Source: Actinokineospora inagensis DSM 44258 (lineage in GTDB: Bacteria; Actinomycetota; Actinomycetes; Mycobacteriales; Pseudonocardiaceae). From it: a stretch of DNA of 64,000 nt. The stretch lies in NCBI RefSeq assembly GCF_000482865.1, contig NZ_AXWW01000031.1, forward strand, positions 34,576-98,575. Reading direction: 5' to 3'. Each line of letters opens with the position of its first letter. Position 1 is the first letter of the stretch. The translations under genes were made by a program, and so were the position numbers. Shown here piece by piece: positions 61,068-64,000 of the stretch. The notes beneath the pieces were generated by a model, which was not told the DNA's origin, searched no databases, and saw only the letters and a list, made by a program, of their open reading frames with translations.

Positions 61068-61760
61068 TTACTGGTGGATGTCGGCGCTCTGCTCGCCGGT
61101 GGCCTCGGCGTTGCCCTGGATGTCCTGGTTGATCACGGCGGTCTGGTGCGCGACGGCGGCGGACTGGGAGGCGTCCGAGCCGATGTTGGCCGACACGGCG
61201 GCGTCGATCGGGGCGGCCACGTTGGCCTGGGCGGCGACCGCGCCGTTGATCGGGGCGGTGAGGTTGAGGTCGCCCTTGATGTTGGCGTCCACGTTGAGCA
61301 GGCCGCCGTTGAGCGCGCCCTCGATGTCGCCGGGCACGTCGGCCGTGCTGCCGGTGTGGGCGGGCGGCGTGGTCGGGGTGGTCGGGCCGGTGGGGTTGGT
61401 CGGGGCCGGGTTGCCGTGGTCGGTCGCCGACTGGTCGATCCCGCTGTCCTGGTGCGAGTGCGCGACCGAGTTGCCGTGGATGCCCTGGGTGATGCCCGCG
61501 GCCTGCTCGGCCATGGCCTGCGCGGTCGAGCCGTGCGAGAGCACGTTCGCGCCGACCGCGGCGTCGATGGGCGCGGCGACGTTGGCGTTCGCGGCCACCG
61601 CCAGGTCGATCGGGGCGGCCAGGTCGAGCCCGAGGTCGAGGTCGACGTTCAGGTCGAGCAGCGAGTACACCTCTTTGTCCGGCAGCGCGGTGCCCGCCTC
61701 GGCGGCCAGGTCGGCGGCGGACAACGGCGGCAGGTCATTGGCCTGGTTGGTTCGCTCCAT
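61068..61760 (-). CDS. Two-repeat polypeptide, likely partner or substrate of the M50 protease
   Basis: The 230-residue protein starts MERTNQANDLPPLSAADLAA, with no strong ribosome site. It has no signal peptide or helix of membrane length. Repeat 1 (about 37-100) has DLDLGLDLAAPIDLAVAANA then NVAAPIDAAVGANV. Repeat 2 (about 155-220) has DLNLTAPINGAVAAQANVAA then PIDAAVSANIGS. Each ends in A-x-x-Q-x-A-x-I-x-Q and GN. A Pro/Thr linker (117-140) joins them. It lies 15 bp upstream of the protease gene. Its role is unknown. The pairing and shared QANVxxP motif suggest interaction or processing. Confidence 0.65.
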   Translation of the reverse strand: MERTNQANDLPPLSAADLAAEAGTALPDKEVYSLLDLNVDLDLGLDLAAPIDLAVAANANVAAPIDAAVGANVLSHGSTAQAMAEQAAGITQGIHGNSVAHSHQDSGIDQSATDHGNPAPTNPTGPTTPTTPPAHTGSTADVPGDIEGALNGGLLNVDANIKGDLNLTAPINGAVAAQANVAAPIDAAVSANIGSDASQSAAVAHQTAVINQDIQGNAEATGEQSADIHQ

Positions 61761-62230
61761 GTCGCGATCGGTACCACTGGCGCGGGCCGGTGAAACGGTG
61801 TGAAGGAACAGTGAGACGTCGTCGGAGAAATGTTTCTCGGTGGTCGAGAGACATTTTCCGGGCCTCCCGGTGCTGATGGTGGCCTTGCAGGCGTTGTTTC
61901 GTGATCTAGCCCGCCGGGTATCCAAGCACTATTTTGCCAATCGTCTACACGTGGGGTGAAAAGACTTCACGATCCACTGTGAACACCTCGGCTGATCCGA
62001 TTTGGACGACCGTTGAGCAGCGCTCACTTCACCGTCCCGGCCACCCGAATGTCGTAGTGACGTCACACACACGGGGAGCGCTACCAGTCATCCGGTGGTC
62101 CCGTGCGTGGTCAAGATCGAACATGGTGTACGGCATTGCGCCAATCGGGTGGTGACTCGCCGGGAGGTATCCCGCTGCACCGGAGAAGGCCCATATCCTC
62201 CCGGGCGCACACCACGAAGAAGTGAGGACC
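61761..62230. other. Non-coding region with a regulatory hairpin, between the protease operon and GPP34 gene
   Basis: No gene is supported. A hairpin at 61823-61860 (CGGAGAAATGTTTCTCG with CGAGAGACATTTTCCG) contains the inner dyad GAGAAA-TG-TTTCTC and lies 63-100 bp upstream of the leftward polypeptide start, as an operator or leader stem. The stretch 61925-62060 is less GC-rich than the flanks and should contain promoters. Confidence 0.45.
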
Positions 62231-62320
62231 GTGAGTCGACCTGTCCAGTGGCGGCGGACAACCCGCCCGGACCAGTACACCCGGCCACCGCGCTGCCAAA
62301 CGCAGCGGTGTCCGGCATGA
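62231..62320 (+). CDS. Possible 29-codon leader ORF coupled to the GPP34 gene
   Basis: It starts at GTG after a GTGAGGA-type ribosome site. The 29-residue basic product begins MSRPVQWRRTTRPDQYTRPP. Its TGA overlaps the GPP34 ATG as ATGA (62317-62320). It could be a translated leader peptide, or the true N-terminus of GPP34 if there were a frameshift. No homologue is recognised. Confidence 0.3.
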   Translation: MSRPVQWRRTTRPDQYTRPPRCQTQRCPA

Positions 62321-62985
62321 CCCGACCGGCGCAATACGGAAAGAGCGAACCGGGACTGCTCGCCGACGAGTTCTTCCTCTCCGGACTGGACGACATGACC
62401 GGCGAACAACGGTTGGAACCGCAGGCCCTCGCGGTGGGGCTGGCCGCCGCCGTGCTGGGCGAGCTGGTGCTGACCCGGCACGTCGTGATCGACGACGGCA
62501 GGCTGCGCGTCGCGGACGTCGCGGTGGCCGACGAGCTGCAGGAACGGGTCCGGCAGTGGGTGCGCAAGGACCAGACCGTGGTGGTCGCCAAGGACTGGAT
62601 CCGGGTCCTGGTCGCCCGGAACATCGCCGACCTGGTGCGGCACCGGATGCTGGCGGCGGGCAAGGTGGTGCGGACCTCCCGGCGCAGGCTGCTGCGCAGG
62701 CCGCTGGAGCTGTACGTGCCGCCGTCGCTGAGCACGGCGGCCGCCGCGGGCGTGCGCATCGCGGGCACGCTGGGCGTCCCGCGGCCGCTGTCACCGACCG
62801 ACCTGCTGCTCGCCGCGCTGCTGCGCGCCACCGGCCGGGACCGGGAAATCCTCAGCCACTGCGCCCCGTCGGTACACGAGGAACTCGACCGGCAACTACA
62901 CGACCACCTCACCTCCAGCGCACGCCAACTCGTCAACCACGCGACCGAGGTACTGGTCACCGAGGCCGTGACGCCGCTGTTCTGA
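62317..62985 (+). CDS. GPP34 (GOLPH3/Vps74-like) phosphoprotein
   Basis: The 222-residue protein starts at ATG 62317, overlapping the leader ORF stop. It has the GPP34 layout: LLADEFFLSGLDDMTGEQRL, QALAVGLAAAVLGELVLTRH and a C-terminal all-helical region with LSPTDLLLAALLRATGRDR and ATEVLVTEAVTPLF. Eukaryotic GOLPH3 binds PI4P at the Golgi; bacterial members are common in actinobacteria and of unknown role. It may act at the membrane. Confidence 0.88.
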   Translation: MTRPAQYGKSEPGLLADEFFLSGLDDMTGEQRLEPQALAVGLAAAVLGELVLTRHVVIDDGRLRVADVAVADELQERVRQWVRKDQTVVVAKDWIRVLVARNIADLVRHRMLAAGKVVRTSRRRLLRRPLELYVPPSLSTAAAAGVRIAGTLGVPRPLSPTDLLLAALLRATGRDREILSHCAPSVHEELDRQLHDHLTSSARQLVNHATEVLVTEAVTPLF

Positions 62986-63366
62986 CCCGCCTCCGATCCG
63001 CCCCGACCCCCGCCGTGACCAAGGACCAAGCCGCGACCAAGGCCCGGATCCGGCCTTGACCCAGCTTGATCCGACTCGACCAAGTCTCGACCTGGTCCTG
63101 ATCCAGTGCCCGCCCCGACGTGAGTTCAGCGTTCACCCGGACCCGACCCACCTGGCCCAGCCCCGACCCGACCAAGCCGCGACTCAGTCCTGATCCAGCC
63201 CGCACCGACGCGAGCCCGCGACCACCTGGTCCCGACCGGGCCTTGACCCACTTGATCGCCTACAACCCGACCTGACCGAGCCTCGACCCGGTCCTGATCC
63301 GGCGTCTGCCCCCTGTCCGCCCGAACCGACCGCCATCTTCCCCACCTGGTCCCAAGAGGAGAGACC
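62986..63366. repeat. Degenerate GACC-rich repeats upstream of a permease gene
   Basis: No gene is supported. Three diverged segments of about 50 bp, about 95-105 bp apart, share GACCAAG-type starts, CGACC-type runs and TCCTGATCC: near 63075-63120, 63168-63210 and 63275-63312. The rest is also rich in GACC. The right end holds GAGGAGAG before the permease GTG. Confidence 0.45.
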
Positions 63367-64000
63367 GTGTCCACAACCGCAGCCCAAACACTGGCCGGGC
63401 AACGCGTGTCGACCGCGGGCGTGGTGTTCTTCACCGCGTCCGCCGCCACCCCGCTGACGGTGTGCGCCGCGATCGTGACGACCGGGCTGGCCGCCACCGG
63501 CAAGCTCGGGTTACCGCTCGCGTTCATCATCATCGCCGCCGTGTTGGCCGTGTTCAGCGTCGGCTATGTCGCGATGGCCCGCCGGGTGCCCAACGCGGGC
63601 GCCTTCTACACCTACGTCAGCCTCGGCCTCGGCAGGCCTGCCGGGGTCGGCGCGTCCTGGGTGGCGTTGTTGGCCTACAACGCCCTGCAGATCGGACTGT
63701 ACGGGGCGATTGGCCCGACTCTCGCGCCGTTGCTCGCCAAGTGGTTCGGCGTCGACGTGCCGTGGTGGGGGATCGCGCTCGTGGCGTGGGCGGTGGTCGC
63801 GGTGCTGGGTCTGCGCCGGATCAAGCACTCCGCGCGGGTGCTGCTCGTGCTGCTGGCCGCCGAGGTGGCGCTGCTGTTGGTCTACAGTGTGGCGAACGTG
63901 GCGCACCCGGCGCCGGGTGGGCCGAACCTCGCGGGCCTGAACGTGGGTGACCTGCTCGGTGCCGCGCTCGGTCCGCTGCTGGGTCTCGCGGTGCTCGGGT
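63367..64000 (+). CDS. APC-family amino acid permease (3' end outside the window)
   Basis: It starts at GTG after GAGGAGAGACC and is open to the window edge (211 codons visible). The product begins MSTTAAQTLAGQRVSTAGVV and has helices such as VVFFTASAATPLTVCAAIVT and LGLPLAFIIIAAVLAVFSVG, then YVAMARRVPNAGAFYTYVSL and LGRPAGVGASWVALLAYNAL. The A-R-R-V-P-N-A-G-A-F-Y-T-Y segment is a typical APC-superfamily motif. It should import or exchange amino acids or polyamines. The substrate is unknown. Confidence 0.88.
   Translation, partial: MSTTAAQTLAGQRVSTAGVVFFTASAATPLTVCAAIVTTGLAATGKLGLPLAFIIIAAVLAVFSVGYVAMARRVPNAGAFYTYVSLGLGRPAGVGASWVALLAYNALQIGLYGAIGPTLAPLLAKWFGVDVPWWGIALVAWAVVAVLGLRRIKHSARVLLVLLAAEVALLLVYSVANVAHPAPGGPNLAGLNVGDLLGAALGPLLGLAVLG

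Overview
The window is very GC-rich with mostly G/C-ending codons, frequent GTG starts and many ATGA overlaps between consecutive genes. The content includes SARP, HxlR, TetR, ArsR and IclR regulators, F420- and P450-type enzymes, DrrAB-type exporters, and secreted proteins with Thr/Pro/Ser-rich tails. This fits a filamentous actinobacterium, and the gene set suggests the order Pseudonocardiales (inference, not proven from sequence). No rRNA or tRNA genes, CRISPR array, transposase, integrase or phage genes were seen.

Left third (1-28.9 kb): an ArsR-type regulator fragment with an MFS exporter, an HdeD-like membrane protein, an Excalibur protein and an ankyrin protein. A large secreted LamG protein carries a SipW-type signal peptidase at its own N-terminus. 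Small regulator/enzyme cassettes follow: HxlR with an F420 oxidoreductase, SRPBCC-ArsR-SRPBCC, and TetR with a DHA2 exporter, each next to visible inverted-repeat operator candidates. Next come a septum-formation-like protein, an ABC ATPase/permease operon with a beta-propeller phosphoesterase, a Kup potassium transporter, a secreted M4 metallopeptidase, and an operon of RHH protein, DUF4097 protein and DrrAB-type exporter.

Middle (29-47 kb): a cytochrome P450, a surface protein, small conserved proteins, an AraC regulator, a two-repeat protein, a lipoprotein, and a compact 4-hydroxybenzoate/protocatechuate operon. That operon is pcaI-pcaJ-pcaH-pcaG-pcaL-pobA, read leftward from a tandem-IclR regulator. 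It lacks pcaB and pcaF. A DUF5666-like membrane protein and a polysaccharide deacetylase follow.

Right part (47.7-64 kb): a SARP-type regulator, a PLL-like propeller protein, and a signalling group. The group has an RsbW-like ATPase, a soluble poly-HAMP hybrid histidine kinase built from seven 276-bp repeats, and an ANTAR-GAF-PAS-SpoIIE phosphatase. After these come a transglutaminase-like protein, an operon of a PqqD-like/M50 metalloprotease with a two-repeat polypeptide, a GPP34 protein and the start of an APC permease.

The main unexplained structure is a dispersed composite repeat. A 148-bp near-perfect palindrome occurs four times at identical length (4758, 33314, 37975, 38391). It is always flanked on one side by an ~85-nt block and on the other by decaying tandem units containing TCGTCGAT. 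A 41-nt box accompanies some copies and one decayed copy near 47.55 kb. Most copies lie between convergent gene ends. Other points of interest are the SipW peptidase/substrate fusion, the triplicated ABC ATPase/permease junction, and the M50/repeat-polypeptide pair that shares a sequence motif.
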